Shown piece by piece: positions 44,539-53,845 of a DNA stretch of 64,000 nucleotides. The number at the start of each line of letters is the position of its first letter. Positions within the stretch are counted from its first letter, which is position 1. A program made the translations under genes and the position numbers. The notes beneath the pieces are model-generated. The model did not search any database. It was given only the letters and a program-made list of their open reading frames with translations, and was not told where the DNA came from. Source of the stretch: Candidatus Aenigmatarchaeota archaeon (lineage in GTDB: Archaea; Aenigmatarchaeota; Aenigmatarchaeia; GW2011-AR5); the NCBI GenBank assembly GCA_016193585.1, contig JACPRW010000003.1, positions 193,649 to 257,648 of the forward strand. Direction: 5' to 3'.

Positions 44539-44627
44539 TATAGCAGATTGTAATAATAATGGAACTTTTAGCTGCAATCTGCTATAGGGAAAGAACATCA
44601 TAAAATGTTCCAAAATCAATGTTCTTT
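44539..44627. mobile_element. Family I two-hairpin element, inverted variant
   Basis: The order is reversed relative to 14989-15077 and 60809-60897: TATAGCAGATTG...CAATCTGCTATA, then AAAGAACAT...AATGTTCTTT. Loops differ at a few places while stems are kept. A separate hairpin GGGAAACC-TCA-GGTTTCCC just before it (44519-44537) could end the tRNA-Val transcript. Confidence 0.75.
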
Positions 44628-44697
44628 ACTATTAGTTCTCTCCGACTCCCAAACCCTTCCTACACAATCTTCAGTTCTCTCTGATTCCCGTCCTATA

Positions 44698-44890
44698 TAC
44701 TAAACTGCGAAACTTATAGTGAACCAAGTAAACAATCAGGTATTATATCTTGGTTCACGTACACTCAAAAAGCAAAGCTTTTTGGTGCACCGGAAAACCT
44801 TGTTTTCCGCGTGTAGCGGACAACAAAAGTAATATGTTGGTATTCTTTTGTTGTTCCACTATATATGACGCAGATTCGCAGTTTGTATAC
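44698..44890. mobile_element. Family G hairpin split by a 149-bp AB element (44715-44863)
   Basis: Compared with the intact G hairpin at 3011-3051, the sequence AAACT-TATATGACG has become AAACT-[TATAG...CTATA]-TATGACG. The insertion therefore kept all target bases and duplicated TA or TATA. This copy of AB has diverged most (GTTGTTCC in place of GTTGGTCC). Confidence 0.85.
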
Positions 44891-44893
44891 AGA

Positions 44894-45033
44894 TATAGCA
44901 ATACAAGGAAATAAACACGATATGACTTCCTTGTTTGCTATACATGGTGAAACAACGTTTCACCTGTACAGGTAAAGCTTTGCTTTACCATGTATGTGAA
45001 ACAAGAAGTAATATGTCGGTATTATTTTCTTGT
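44894..45033. mobile_element. Composite TATAG element, family F, inverted copy
   Basis: The element reads TATAGCAATACAAGG...CCTTGTTTGC, then GGTGAAAC/GTTTCACC, GGTAAAGC/GCTTTACC and GTGAAACAAGAA...TTTCTTGTT. Here the end missing from the copy at 38660 is present, while the other end is cut short and runs into half of an H hairpin (to about 45055). Confidence 0.75.
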
Positions 45034-45110
45034 TATGTCATGCAAATTATGCAGTTATCTATATGTTGCAGATTTCTTCAGGACGAGAAGCAGATTCCTG
45101 CAGGTTTCAT

Positions 45111-45440
45111 TCATTCGTATACCTTCACTTTGGCAATTTTTCTTTTCACGATGCCCTCTTTCAATTCAAGACAGTATTTCGCAGCGCTGCAACGGTATAT
45201 TCGCCATGTCGCCGGGTTCATGGTGAGCGGCACTGCTTTCTGCACGCCAACGACACGGCGCTGTGCATCAAGAAAAACCAGGTCAAGGTTGTGCTTCACG
45301 AACGGCATCCAGATGCTGCCGCCATAAATCAGCGCGCCGTCGCATCCCCGCATGTCGTCGAACATCAGCCCGCGTACGGACGCGAGCCCTCGGCAGTCTT
45401 TGATGCACAACATTTTGCCGTTTAGCCGCACGGTGAGCAT
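45111..45440 (-). CDS. DUF192 family protein
   Basis: From the ATG at 45440 the product has 109 residues with DUF192 motifs: V-R-G-L-M-F, the I-W-M-P-F-V-K-H-N-L-D-L-V-F-L-D block and A-x-x-C-L-E-L-K-E-G near the end. The family is small, soluble or exported, and of unknown function. It is divergent from the EndoQ-like gene. Confidence 0.82.
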   Translation of the reverse strand: MLTVRLNGKMLCIKDCRGLASVRGLMFDDMRGCDGALIYGGSIWMPFVKHNLDLVFLDAQRRVVGVQKAVPLTMNPATWRIYRCSAAKYCLELKEGIVKRKIAKVKVYE

Positions 45441-45486
45441 TTTCACAATCGGTTTTGTTTATGAAGATTTATATGCAAGGAGCATC

Positions 45487-46731
45487 ATGCATTTTGCCGA
45501 CCTCCACCTCCATTCGCACTACTCGCGCGCAGTATCACAGAACATGACCATCGAGGAGCTCGCACGAAACGCGAAGATAAAGGGGCTCGACATCCTCGGC
45601 ACCGGTGACTTCACGCATCCGCTGTGGCTCACGGAGTTGAAGAAGCGGCTTTCCTTTGAGAACGGCATCTACGATTTTGACGGAATGAAGTTCATCCTGC
45701 AGGCAGAGATTGCTCTCGTGTACACGCAGGGAGGTAAAGGCAGGAGAATTCACCACATACTACTTGCTCCATCATTTGATGCCGTTGACCAGATAAACGA
45801 GTTTCTCGACAAGAAAGGCAGGCGCGACTACGACGGCCGGCCGATATTCGGCTTTTCATCCATTGAACTCGTCGAAGTGATGCAGTCTATTTCACAGGAC
45901 ATCGAGGTCATTCCTGCCCATTCATTTACACCCTGGTTTGGCATGTTCGGGTCTATGTCAGGCTTCGATTCGCTCAGCGAATGCTTTGGCGACAAGGCAA
46001 AGCACATCCATGCAACCGAGACAGGTTTGTCCAGTGACCCTTTAATGAACTGGCGCTTGTCGCAGCTGGACAACATCACGCTCATCTCAAACTCCGACTC
46101 GCATTCGCCGTACCCGCACCGCATCGGAAGGGAGGCGAATGCGTTTGATTTGAAGGAAGTGAATTATGAGAATATAATCGATGCAATAAGAAAGAAGAAG
46201 CTTGCATTCACTGTGGAAGTTTCTCCCGAATACGGAAAATATCATATTGATGGCCACCGCAACTGCAACTTCTCCTGCTCGCCGCAGGAATCAGCGAAAT
46301 TAAAGAATCTATGCCCGCGCTGCGGCACCAAAATGACCATCGGCGTGCTCCACCGGATAGAGGAACTGGCAGACCGTCCTGAGGGCTTTGTGCCGAAGGA
46401 CGCGGTGCCGTACAAGTCGCTCATACCGCTGAGCGAGCTCATTGCAGCCGCGACCGGCTCGGGCGTGGTATCGAAGAAGGTGGCGCAGTTGTACAACCTT
46501 CTTATCGACAGGTTCGGCAGCGAGTTCAGTGTTCTATTGAATGCGGAAAGAGCAGATTTGCTCACGGTGGTTGGCGGGCCGATAGCCGATGTCATCATCA
46601 GCAACCGCGAAGGAAAATTAAAAATCATCCCCGGCTACGACGGCGTCTACGGGAAGCTCGTGCTCAATGAAGTGCAGCAGCCGGAACAAACAGCCGCGAA
46701 GAAAAAATTCACGACACTCAGGGATTTCTAG
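45487..46731 (+). CDS. Endonuclease Q-like PHP-domain DNA repair nuclease
   Basis: EndoQ cuts DNA 5' of deaminated bases (uracil, hypoxanthine) and abasic sites. The 414-residue protein begins with the PHP motif D-L-H-L-H-S (5-10), continues with G-T-G-D-F-T-H, P-A-H-S-F-T-P-W and S-D-S-H-S-P, which supply metal ligands, and has the four-cysteine zinc ribbon C-x3-C...C-P-R-C at about 260-280 typical of EndoQ. A helix-hairpin-helix-like tail (V-G-G-P-I-A-D) follows. The ATG at 45487 has AAGGAG seven bases upstream. It suits an organism that must deal with frequent deamination. Confidence 0.85.
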   Translation: MHFADLHLHSHYSRAVSQNMTIEELARNAKIKGLDILGTGDFTHPLWLTELKKRLSFENGIYDFDGMKFILQAEIALVYTQGGKGRRIHHILLAPSFDAVDQINEFLDKKGRRDYDGRPIFGFSSIELVEVMQSISQDIEVIPAHSFTPWFGMFGSMSGFDSLSECFGDKAKHIHATETGLSSDPLMNWRLSQLDNITLISNSDSHSPYPHRIGREANAFDLKEVNYENIIDAIRKKKLAFTVEVSPEYGKYHIDGHRNCNFSCSPQESAKLKNLCPRCGTKMTIGVLHRIEELADRPEGFVPKDAVPYKSLIPLSELIAAATGSGVVSKKVAQLYNLLIDRFGSEFSVLLNAERADLLTVVGGPIADVIISNREGKLKIIPGYDGVYGKLVLNEVQQPEQTAAKKKFTTLRDF

Positions 46732-47798
46732 GTATTGCAGCACACAACGCAGTCGCTCACCGCTACCGTTCGTTGCGATTTCCCAACGCATGCGTTGTTG
46801 CCGTCTTTTTCGCACAGCGGGCTTGCCCAGCCGACATCACGCGCATAAGCCCCGCATGTCTGAAGATTCGCTCGTTGCGTCCCGCGCACAATGACCGTTG
46901 CCGTTTTCTTGATAAAGTACTCGTAGTCAAGATCGATTTTGAACAGGATTGAATCTGATCGCGGGCCTGCCTTCCATTGGTCGACACCCACCTTAAATGC
47001 ACACAAGACAGGCGCAGTGCCGTCAGAGCGGAGCACCATGTCGGTTGTATCGCAGATAGCTTTATCGGCACTTGGTGCACTAACCCCCGGACCGGTCACC
47101 TCGATTGTCCCCCACACCCTCCCTAATTCTCCAGCGCTGATCGGCCAGCCGTCCCCAACATTCCGCACCTCAAGCCGGTAGGAGAACGTGCGGTCATCAG
47201 TGGTGGGATCGATGAGGAGCGGCACTGCACCGCTCACGATGCTGACCTTGATGGGAGAAAAGTCGTCCTGCGTCACGATAATCGGGTTGGTGACATCCTC
47301 TCCCCTGCTCCGCAAAATCTTGTTTTCATCAGTGTTAAGCGCCCTGAGAAGCACCACCTGCGACGAATAGTAGTTGTAGGTCACCCGCGCGTCGACTGAA
47401 AATGGCGTTACCGAGCCCTCGGGAAGTGTAGATGGCCTGAGGCTAATGATGCAGAACAGGAGCCCTCCCGGTGTCCGGTCAATGGGGTTGGGAGGATTGA
47501 GGCTGTTCGCAGAACATGCAGCAGGGATTGTGCCGGTCCACGTATACTTTTTTTCAGCATCGCTTGGCGCTGCCTTTATGGTGATTCCCTCTATTTTTGT
47601 GGTAACTTTATCCGCGCGCACGCCCCCGATATTCTCCATCTCGAGCAGGAAATCAACCTGTTGGTTGTCATTGACCTCTGTCGGGTCAGCAGAAAACTTG
47701 TTGATGACGATGCCGTTGTTTCCGACACGCACGTCCTGCTGCGTGGTGCACCCGGCAACAACGGCGATAAGCACGAGAAGCAAGAGGTATTTCTTCAT
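46728..47798 (-). CDS. Surface lipoprotein 1 of the beta-sandwich family
   Basis: The ATG at 47798 precedes a lipoprotein signal ending V-V-A-G-C. The 356-residue protein has two beta-sandwich domains. The first (about 30-150) shows N-K-F-S-A-D-P-x-E-V and L-E-M-E-N-I-G-G, a CARDB-like pattern, and closes with R-V-T-Y-N-Y-Y-S. The second (about 170-310) has V-R-N-V-G-D-G-W-P. A short cysteine-rich tail (C...C-x-x-C-C) ends the protein. The layout is shared with the three lipoproteins at 48141, 50592 and 51658 and with part of the 2029-residue protein. The stop overlaps the EndoQ stop by four bases. Confidence 0.78.
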   Translation of the reverse strand: MKKYLLLLVLIAVVAGCTTQQDVRVGNNGIVINKFSADPTEVNDNQQVDFLLEMENIGGVRADKVTTKIEGITIKAAPSDAEKKYTWTGTIPAACSANSLNPPNPIDRTPGGLLFCIISLRPSTLPEGSVTPFSVDARVTYNYYSSQVVLLRALNTDENKILRSRGEDVTNPIIVTQDDFSPIKVSIVSGAVPLLIDPTTDDRTFSYRLEVRNVGDGWPISAGELGRVWGTIEVTGPGVSAPSADKAICDTTDMVLRSDGTAPVLCAFKVGVDQWKAGPRSDSILFKIDLDYEYFIKKTATVIVRGTQRANLQTCGAYARDVGWASPLCEKDGNNACVGKSQRTVAVSDCVVCCNT

Positions 47799-47913
47799 GA
47801 TATCAGAAATTATATGGTACAAGCAGTATAAATATGTTTAACGCAGCGGCTCTGTAAACTCTTCTAACGAATAACCGGAAATCTAATTCTCAACCCAACA
47901 AAATTCACGGGAA

Positions 47914-48140
47914 ATGAGCATAAAGAGGAATCTTGAGTCTGGCAAGATACGCTGCCAGCGATGCGGGCATAGTAAAGTTTGGAAGAACGGTATATATGCT
48001 TGGCTTCAAGAACGATACTACATGAAGCAGTACGTGGAAGGTTTCAGGCGTTCTGGAATGCTAAATTTTTTGGCTTTCATTAAGCAGTATAATTGGATTT
48101 ACAGAGCCAACGCAGCGGCGCAGCATGAAAGTATTTTACT
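47914..48140 (+). pseudogene. Possible transposase remnant with a zinc-ribbon start
   Basis: The frame opens with a zinc-ribbon half, C-Q-R-C-G-H-S-K-V-W-K-N-G-I-Y, like the N-terminus of several insertion-sequence transposases, but no catalytic domain follows and the frame drifts into the opposite-strand lipoprotein gene. The DNA is A+T-rich compared with both sides. It may be a decayed insertion sequence; the evidence is thin. Confidence 0.3.
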
Positions 48141-49121
48141 TTACCGGCCCGTGCCGATGACCTGCACCGCGACCTCCTCGCTGACGAAGTAGCTATAGAA
48201 GAGTTCAAACTGGAGGGAAATTCTGCCTTCCGGTTGCGTCGCCCATGCTGATTTGGTTATGTTGATGATGCACGGAATGCGGAACTTGCCATCCTCCCGC
48301 ACGCGGGGCAGGATGTCACTTGATTCAAGGCGGACAGCTTTCTTTCCGATTATATCGGTGTCTGACGTCGCGAGCGTCTTTCCAAAGCAGCGGTCGAACG
48401 TGGTGCCCGGCCCGGTTATGTTGATAAGACCTGTCAGCTTTCCTGCCGTGCCGTCGGTTATCGGGAAGCCGCTGCCGACATTCGTGAATTCTATCATGAG
48501 CGTCTGTTGCTGAATCGTCGCAGTGTCATCGGTATCGATAATGAAAGGACTTGCCTTAAACCGATCCGGCACGGTCATCTTGAGCGGGCCAGGGCTGTTC
48601 ACTTCCACAATAGTGCTGGTAATCGGCTGGTTCGCCAGTTCGCGCAGTTCGAGCTGCTTCCGCGTGAGTGCGAAAACGTCAATGTACCCAGAAGTATTGT
48701 AATTATACTTCACGCGCGCTTCGACCGGCAGCACGGGGCTTATTCCCTGCGCAATGCGCGGCGTGGTGAGCTCCCATTGTACGGTGATGAAATCTCCGGG
48801 GAGGTTCTGGTCGAGAGAAGGCGGCCGGAGGTTAAACGGCCCTTTCTTCTGGGTATCGGTGATTGGCTCTTTCTTCGGCGTCGTGTCGCGCCAGCGGTCC
48901 TGAATGCCGATGAGCTCAATTTCCACGTTCCCGGCAACAGTCCCGCCGACGTTCTCTACATCTATGTCAAACAGCACGGTGTTGCCTGAGCGCGCCTGGG
49001 GAGGAAACGCTGAGAACGCATTGATGATGATGCCGTTGTTCAGGTCGACTTTCGTCTCGCGCGGCCCGGTGCAGCCGGCGACGACAACAAGCACAACAAT
49101 GGCAAGGGCGAATTTATGCAT
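48141..49121 (-). CDS. Surface lipoprotein 2 of the beta-sandwich family
   Basis: The ATG at 49121 begins a lipoprotein signal ending V-V-A-G-C. The 326-residue product repeats the layout of lipoprotein 1: N-G-I-I-I-N-A-F-S-A-F-P-P and V-E-N-V-G-G in the first sandwich, then A-R-V-K-Y-N-Y-N-T-S and a second sandwich with F-T-N-V-G-S-G-F-P. It ends after a strand ending Y-F-V-S-E-E-V-A-V-Q-V without the cysteine tail. Tandem placement with lipoprotein 1 points to gene duplication. Confidence 0.78.
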   Translation of the reverse strand: MHKFALAIVVLVVVAGCTGPRETKVDLNNGIIINAFSAFPPQARSGNTVLFDIDVENVGGTVAGNVEIELIGIQDRWRDTTPKKEPITDTQKKGPFNLRPPSLDQNLPGDFITVQWELTTPRIAQGISPVLPVEARVKYNYNTSGYIDVFALTRKQLELRELANQPITSTIVEVNSPGPLKMTVPDRFKASPFIIDTDDTATIQQQTLMIEFTNVGSGFPITDGTAGKLTGLINITGPGTTFDRCFGKTLATSDTDIIGKKAVRLESSDILPRVREDGKFRIPCIINITKSAWATQPEGRISLQFELFYSYFVSEEVAVQVIGTGR

Positions 49122-49282
49122 CAGTGTCACTACGGATACTATTGGGGCAGGCGGTTTAAATAATTAACGGAAAAAATTCGGCTAATCTCCCGGAGTTTTT
49201 GTAATTGACGCGTACTATTATTAGCTACTGAGCAGTGACGAAACATTTAAATACTTTTCGGAAAAGATAACTAGCGATTGGT

Positions 49283-50566
49283 ATGGCTGTAGCTGGTCCT
49301 CCGATAAGTCCCAGAAGGGTTCTAGCATATGGAGCGATTGGTGCTGCTGCAGCCATCATAGGAGGTTCATGCCTCATAAACCCGTTCGAAATGTACGGTC
49401 CGAGAGGCCCTCCTGGAACACCGTCCCCTACAGCAGTTGCAGGCGCGCCATCTCCGGCAGGAACACCAAGAGCAGGAACGCCGGCAGCAGCAGTTACGGG
49501 ATCGCCGACAGCTTCGCCGACAGCTTCGCCGACAGCTTCGCCGACAGCTTCGCCGACAGCTTCGCCGACAGCTTCGCCGACAGCAACGCCGGCATATACA
49601 CCAACACCCATCGTGAACGGCTATATGTGCGGCAAGGTGAACAGCGCCTATTGGGAGGACAGCAAGCCTGGCGCACGCCCTGACGAACCAAGAACGCCCG
49701 AGAGGCTGGTGATTGATGGCCAGATGGGACAATGCAATACTGCTGCTAGACATTATGTAGTAACAAATTTTTCTGGTGCTGATAGGGCTGCCGCCAGACA
49801 CACCGCTAATGTTATTGGGAATGGCGACGAGGTTCGATTTGAGCGTCGGGGTGGAGACGGTGTATACGGGACACTAACACTTGAACGTCGGGCGGACCGG
49901 TTCCCTTACGACAGGGAACTCACCATCAAGGGGATTAATGAAGACATTCTCCGTAATATGGTCACCTATGACGGCGCCGATGCCAGCCTGTTGCTGACGA
50001 CAACGGACAGAGTAACCGGAGAGACATACAAAGTTCGTATCAAAGTGACTCCGGAACAGGCAAACGCCATTCTTCGGAATACCATGAGGACCGGCAGGGA
50101 GCCGCGGTCGACAACAGGCGCGGCGATTATCGTTCCGTTACCGGGTCGTTCCACACCCGGTTATATGGGTCGTGTGCCGGCAAACGGGAGAGGGACCGGG
50201 GACCTCAGAACTCGTTCGCCTGAAGGCGATATATACGATTTCGCCGGACCGGTGTATTTTGTGGTCAGTAGTGATACAAAAGTAGACATCAGGCCTAATG
50301 GCTCGGGCACGCTGACGTCACGTGAGTTTATCCTGCCTGACGGCAGGCAAATCCCGTACAACCAGGTTCCAGACTTTTTGAGGCAGGAGCTCTTCGGCGA
50401 GTTCAGGGACACGCCAACAAGCGTGCCTACGTCAACGCCGACAAGGACACCGTCAGCGACACCGACAGCAGTGCTTCCAGCTACGCCAACCCCTACACGA
50501 GGTCCGAGGAAATCCCCGAAAACAACGCGCCCTCAGGTGCTCGACCGGCGGCCTCGCAGGCACTAG
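49283..50566 (+). CDS. Membrane-anchored protein with T-A-S-P repeat linker, unknown
   Basis: The 427-residue protein has a hydrophobic N-terminal helix (about 13-30) ending near a cysteine, a long linker rich in P, T, S and A (about 40-110) including a perfect T-A-S-P repeat, a soluble domain (about 115-375) with no recognised family, and a second P/T-rich basic tail. The linker is of the type that is heavily glycosylated on surface proteins. It is the only plus-strand gene between the lipoproteins. Confidence 0.65.
   Translation: MAVAGPPISPRRVLAYGAIGAAAAIIGGSCLINPFEMYGPRGPPGTPSPTAVAGAPSPAGTPRAGTPAAAVTGSPTASPTASPTASPTASPTASPTASPTATPAYTPTPIVNGYMCGKVNSAYWEDSKPGARPDEPRTPERLVIDGQMGQCNTAARHYVVTNFSGADRAAARHTANVIGNGDEVRFERRGGDGVYGTLTLERRADRFPYDRELTIKGINEDILRNMVTYDGADASLLLTTTDRVTGETYKVRIKVTPEQANAILRNTMRTGREPRSTTGAAIIVPLPGRSTPGYMGRVPANGRGTGDLRTRSPEGDIYDFAGPVYFVVSSDTKVDIRPNGSGTLTSREFILPDGRQIPYNQVPDFLRQELFGEFRDTPTSVPTSTPTRTPSATPTAVLPATPTPTRGPRKSPKTTRPQVLDRRPRRH
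49505..49588 (+). repeat. 12-bp tandem repeat inside a coding linker
   Basis: Six exact copies of CCGACAGCTTCG and one variant encode T-A-S-P units. Being a multiple of three, copy-number change would alter linker length and not the frame. Confidence 0.9.
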
Positions 50567-50591
50567 ACAACCTGTTGGCGATGGGCTTAGC

Positions 50592-51605
50592 CTATCGCCT
50601 GTTCATCCTTCTGCAGTCATCGTCGCTTTGCTCAGAGGCATCGCCATAGCAGCATAAACCAAGCGATGCCCTGCAGGTTTGCTGGGAAAATATGGTGTCT
50701 CCGTTGCAGTTAGCGCTGCGGCTCGTATCGCAGTTGCTGTTATCCGTAGCAGTGCATGTTCTCGCTGTCGCGAACAGGTCGCACGGCGCGCCGCCACCTC
50801 CCGGTCCTGCACCACCAGCAGCGCCGCCCACAATCGTCACGGGAATGCTCTTCCGCACACGGTACGTGTAATCAACGTTGACGATGACCGTGTGCGCGCT
50901 CGACGTCGTAACGCTCGGCATCATGACCCTGCACGTGAGCCGCGGGAAGGTCTTGACGATGGGCGTCAGCTCCCTGGTGTCGCACTGGACAAGGCCGCCT
51001 TCGACGCGGATGCTGCCTGCCGGCAGCCGCTCGACGAAGCCGTTGCCGATGTTCCGCACGGTGATGAACATGAACTCGTCCCTGCCGCTTGCAACGAGCG
51101 GCAGGTCGGCAGAGAACTCGATGTCAAGCTGCAGGTTCTTGTCGCTCGCCATGGAGCTCCGGGACAGCGAGGCGAGCGTTCCGGTCTTCTTCCGCAGCTC
51201 GAACTCGTTCTGCGAAATGACCTCGACGCTCCGCACCGTGCTGAGCCTCGATGAGAATTGCGTTTCAAGGCGTACCGTGTTTTCCACACGGCTTTCACTG
51301 ACAGCTTTTGCCTTGAGGTCGCACACCGTGCTGACGACCGCATTCTTGTCGATTGAGCTGAAGGTTGTTGAAGAGCACCGCTGCAACGTCATATGAGGGC
51401 CGGGGTCGAAAACGGTAACGTCGAGATTCGTGTACTCCTTGGCGTCCTTGTTCGTGATGTCGACGAAGAGTTTTGCCTCGCCGTCGCTGAAGATGAACGC
51501 CGGGTCGACCTCTGCCTTTATTGCAAGCCCCTCGGAAACGAACAACGGCGTTGTCGAGCAGCCGGCAACGAGGGCAAATAATGCAACGAAATACCAATGC
51601 TTCAT
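50592..51605 (-). CDS. Surface lipoprotein 3 of the beta-sandwich family, with cysteine-rich tail
   Basis: From the ATG at 51605 the 337-residue product has a lipobox V-A-G-C, two beta sandwiches (first with D-I-T-N-K-D-A-K-E-Y, second with T-V-R-N-I-G-N-G-F) and a tail of about 70 residues: a G-rich linker and then eight or so cysteines. The strand before the second sandwich (S-V-E-V-I-S-Q-N-E-F-E-L-R-K-K) is followed by the same kind of helix as in lipoproteins 1 and 4. The cysteine tail is probably a separate disulfide-bonded knob. Confidence 0.75.
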   Translation of the reverse strand: MKHWYFVALFALVAGCSTTPLFVSEGLAIKAEVDPAFIFSDGEAKLFVDITNKDAKEYTNLDVTVFDPGPHMTLQRCSSTTFSSIDKNAVVSTVCDLKAKAVSESRVENTVRLETQFSSRLSTVRSVEVISQNEFELRKKTGTLASLSRSSMASDKNLQLDIEFSADLPLVASGRDEFMFITVRNIGNGFVERLPAGSIRVEGGLVQCDTRELTPIVKTFPRLTCRVMMPSVTTSSAHTVIVNVDYTYRVRKSIPVTIVGGAAGGAGPGGGGAPCDLFATARTCTATDNSNCDTSRSANCNGDTIFSQQTCRASLGLCCYGDASEQSDDDCRRMNRR

Positions 51606-51657
51606 GCGCATACCTATGCGCTATATGTGCCTGGTACCGTATAAATATAATCAGGAG

Positions 51658-52899
51658 CTACGGCGCCGCAAGCGGCATGATGTCGATGTCCTTCGAGCCG
51701 CGGAGCTCGTACTGGTAGCTGACCGATGCAGTCATCGCATAGGTTTTGTACGGCGTTCCTGCCGGCAGGTCCGCGTCGGTTGTCGTGAACAGCAGCGGCG
51801 GCGACTCGCCCTTGAACAGCGGTATTGGCTCGGTATTCTCGCATTCAGTGCCGCCAGCCTGTCCGGTGCAGGCGAATAGCTGCGCGGCAGTGCCGCCTCC
51901 TCCTCCACCTCCGCCGCAATTCCTTGTCCCGCCGCACGTTACGGAGTTTGAGCACGCAATCCTGTTGACTTTGGAACCGGTGACTTCGCAGAGCATTTCG
52001 AGCTCGTCGTGTGCCTGGCAATGCAGACCTGCGCTTTGGCAAGGCACGGCGTGATTACTGTTGTAGCATTCACCCCATGTGTCGCCGGTGTTGTGGCTGC
52101 CGCAGTGCGACGAAAAGCTAACGACGTTCCCGTACGCCGTTTCATAGGATTCCTTCGACGGGCCTGCCGCGATGGACGGAGGGGTGATGGTCGGCAGGAC
52201 AGCAGGGAAGAATACCTTGAGTTTATGCGGCTTTATCTCGCTGCCGACGATGGTTCCCCTGGTCCGGTCACCCTTGTTGAACACCTTGACCATGACCATC
52301 GTCGGGTAGCCGTTGACCGCATATTTCGTGCCGAGGAGCTCGATGTGCACCTGTATCGGCCCGCTGCCGTACGGGTCGATGCCGTACGGGACCGTGACGG
52401 TCTGTCCCTCGCGCTGCAGACGCTTTATTTCCTCCAGATCGACGACCGCGAAATTGAACAATGTCGAGCCGCTGAAGTTGTAGAGCACGCGGAAATTGAC
52501 GTTCGTCTGCGTCTTGAGGCCGGCAATCTTGTCCTTGCTCGGTGATGTCATGTCGAACCTGATGAGCCGCTGTTCCTGCGGGAGGATGAAGCTGATGGTC
52601 TGGCTCGGCGTGGGAACGGTAAAGCTGCCGGTGTCGAATATCTCTGCCTGAATGTTGGTCGCTGATTTCCGGTCGTCCTTGTTCTCGATGACGAAATTAA
52701 GGGCAACAGCGACATTCCTGCCGGTCTCGCTCGGCAGCACCGGCGATTTCGGCAGCGTGTCGATGTCCTTGATGACGAGCACATCCTTGAACCCTTCCTC
52801 CTTCTTCTTCTCGTCGACTTTTATCACGCCGCCGCTGATGTCAGGAATCGAGCAGCCTGCGATAAATATAACGGCCAGAAGCAGTACTCCTATGCGCAT
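51658..52899 (-). CDS. Surface lipoprotein 4 of the beta-sandwich family, with a cysteine-rich insert
   Basis: From the ATG at 52899 the product has 413 residues with a lipobox I-A-G-C. The first sandwich contains N-F-V-I-E-N-K-D-D-R-K and ends N-F-R-V-L-Y-N-F-S-G-S; a D-L-E-E-I-K-R-L-Q-R-E-G helix leads to the second sandwich with V-K-V-F-N-K-G-D. This D-x-x-E-I-x-R-x-Q-x-E-G helix is matched in the 2029-residue protein. Inside the second sandwich lies an insert with about nine cysteines and a run of eight glycines. It is 50 bases upstream of lipoprotein 3. Confidence 0.77.
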   Translation of the reverse strand: MRIGVLLLAVIFIAGCSIPDISGGVIKVDEKKKEEGFKDVLVIKDIDTLPKSPVLPSETGRNVAVALNFVIENKDDRKSATNIQAEIFDTGSFTVPTPSQTISFILPQEQRLIRFDMTSPSKDKIAGLKTQTNVNFRVLYNFSGSTLFNFAVVDLEEIKRLQREGQTVTVPYGIDPYGSGPIQVHIELLGTKYAVNGYPTMVMVKVFNKGDRTRGTIVGSEIKPHKLKVFFPAVLPTITPPSIAAGPSKESYETAYGNVVSFSSHCGSHNTGDTWGECYNSNHAVPCQSAGLHCQAHDELEMLCEVTGSKVNRIACSNSVTCGGTRNCGGGGGGGGTAAQLFACTGQAGGTECENTEPIPLFKGESPPLLFTTTDADLPAGTPYKTYAMTASVSYQYELRGSKDIDIMPLAAP

Positions 52900-52942
52900 G
52901 AACTCCACATACCTTTATTACCTTCCTCCATATTAAAACGTA

Positions 52943-53845
52943 GTGAGCCGTATGGCACTTTCTGAGCTCATTGCAACGTACTACGTGAATCCCATCATCT
53001 ACGGCACCGGCTACAACATCGTCAACACGCTCACGTACGCGCTCGTTCTTGTCGCCGCGGCATTCGGCACCTACCGGTTGCTGCAGCGCATGCGGATAAC
53101 AGTGGACAGGGATTTCTTCATCGGCATCGCGCCGTTCATCGCGCTCGGCGGCATGCTCAGGGCGCTCGAGGACTATTACCAGGCGGCGCACATCAACGAT
53201 GCGCTCGCGCAAAGTTTGAATTTCATCATCTATTCGCCGGTGCAGGGAAAATACCTCAACCTCCTCCTCATCACGCCGGTCATGTACTTCACCATGTTCA
53301 TTATCGCGCTCGTCGCGCTGCTTGCCGCAATTGGCATTGCATCGCTGGCGCGGAAACAGCGCGTGCGCTACCATCACGTCTGGTTCGCCATCGGTGCTGC
53401 GCTCATCGCGGCGGTGGCACTTCAATACAAAATCACTGACGGGAACGCGGCGCTCATGATGCTCGGCGTTTTCGGCGCGTGGGTCGCGCTCGCGCTTCTG
53501 GTGAAGCAGTTCGTTGCGCCGCGGTTCGCCAAGCTTAACGCATTCATGAGCGCTGAAAACACGTTCCTCATGCTCGTTCATCTGTTCGACGCGTCGACAA
53601 CGTTCGTGTCGCTGCAGTTTTATCCATACGTCGAGCAGCACGTCGTGCCCCAGTTCTTCATCGGCATCTTTGGCCCGATAGCGATGTTCTTCATCAAGCT
53701 GCCGGTGGTTGCATTGGTCCTTTACTATCTTGACAAGGACCTCAGGCACGAGAAGGAAAAGCGCAATTTCATCAAGATAGTCGTCATGATTCTCGGGCTC
53801 GGTCCCGGCCTCCGCAACTTCTTCAGGCTCGCGATGCAGGCTTAA
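52943..53845 (+). CDS. DUF63 family polytopic membrane protein
   Basis: The 300-residue protein has about eight membrane helices and the motifs of DUF63: A-L-G-G-M-L-R-A-L-E-D, I-T-P-V-M-Y-F, H-L-F-D-A-S-T-T-F and G-L-G-P-G-L-R-N. The family is archaeal and its function unknown. The GTG at 52943 and the ATG at 52952 are both possible starts. The last four bases overlap the vapC stop on the opposite strand. Confidence 0.88.
   Translation: MSRMALSELIATYYVNPIIYGTGYNIVNTLTYALVLVAAAFGTYRLLQRMRITVDRDFFIGIAPFIALGGMLRALEDYYQAAHINDALAQSLNFIIYSPVQGKYLNLLLITPVMYFTMFIIALVALLAAIGIASLARKQRVRYHHVWFAIGAALIAAVALQYKITDGNAALMMLGVFGAWVALALLVKQFVAPRFAKLNAFMSAENTFLMLVHLFDASTTFVSLQFYPYVEQHVVPQFFIGIFGPIAMFFIKLPVVALVLYYLDKDLRHEKEKRNFIKIVVMILGLGPGLRNFFRLAMQA

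Noticed and set aside
49505-49588. Tandem repeat considered as a CRISPR or origin iteron
   Set aside because: Units are contiguous, in frame and encode T-A-S-P within a convincing gene.
52841-53749. 302-codon open frame on the minus strand
   Set aside because: It mirrors the DUF63 gene, which has recognised family motifs; the product is improbably rich in R, H, E and D.
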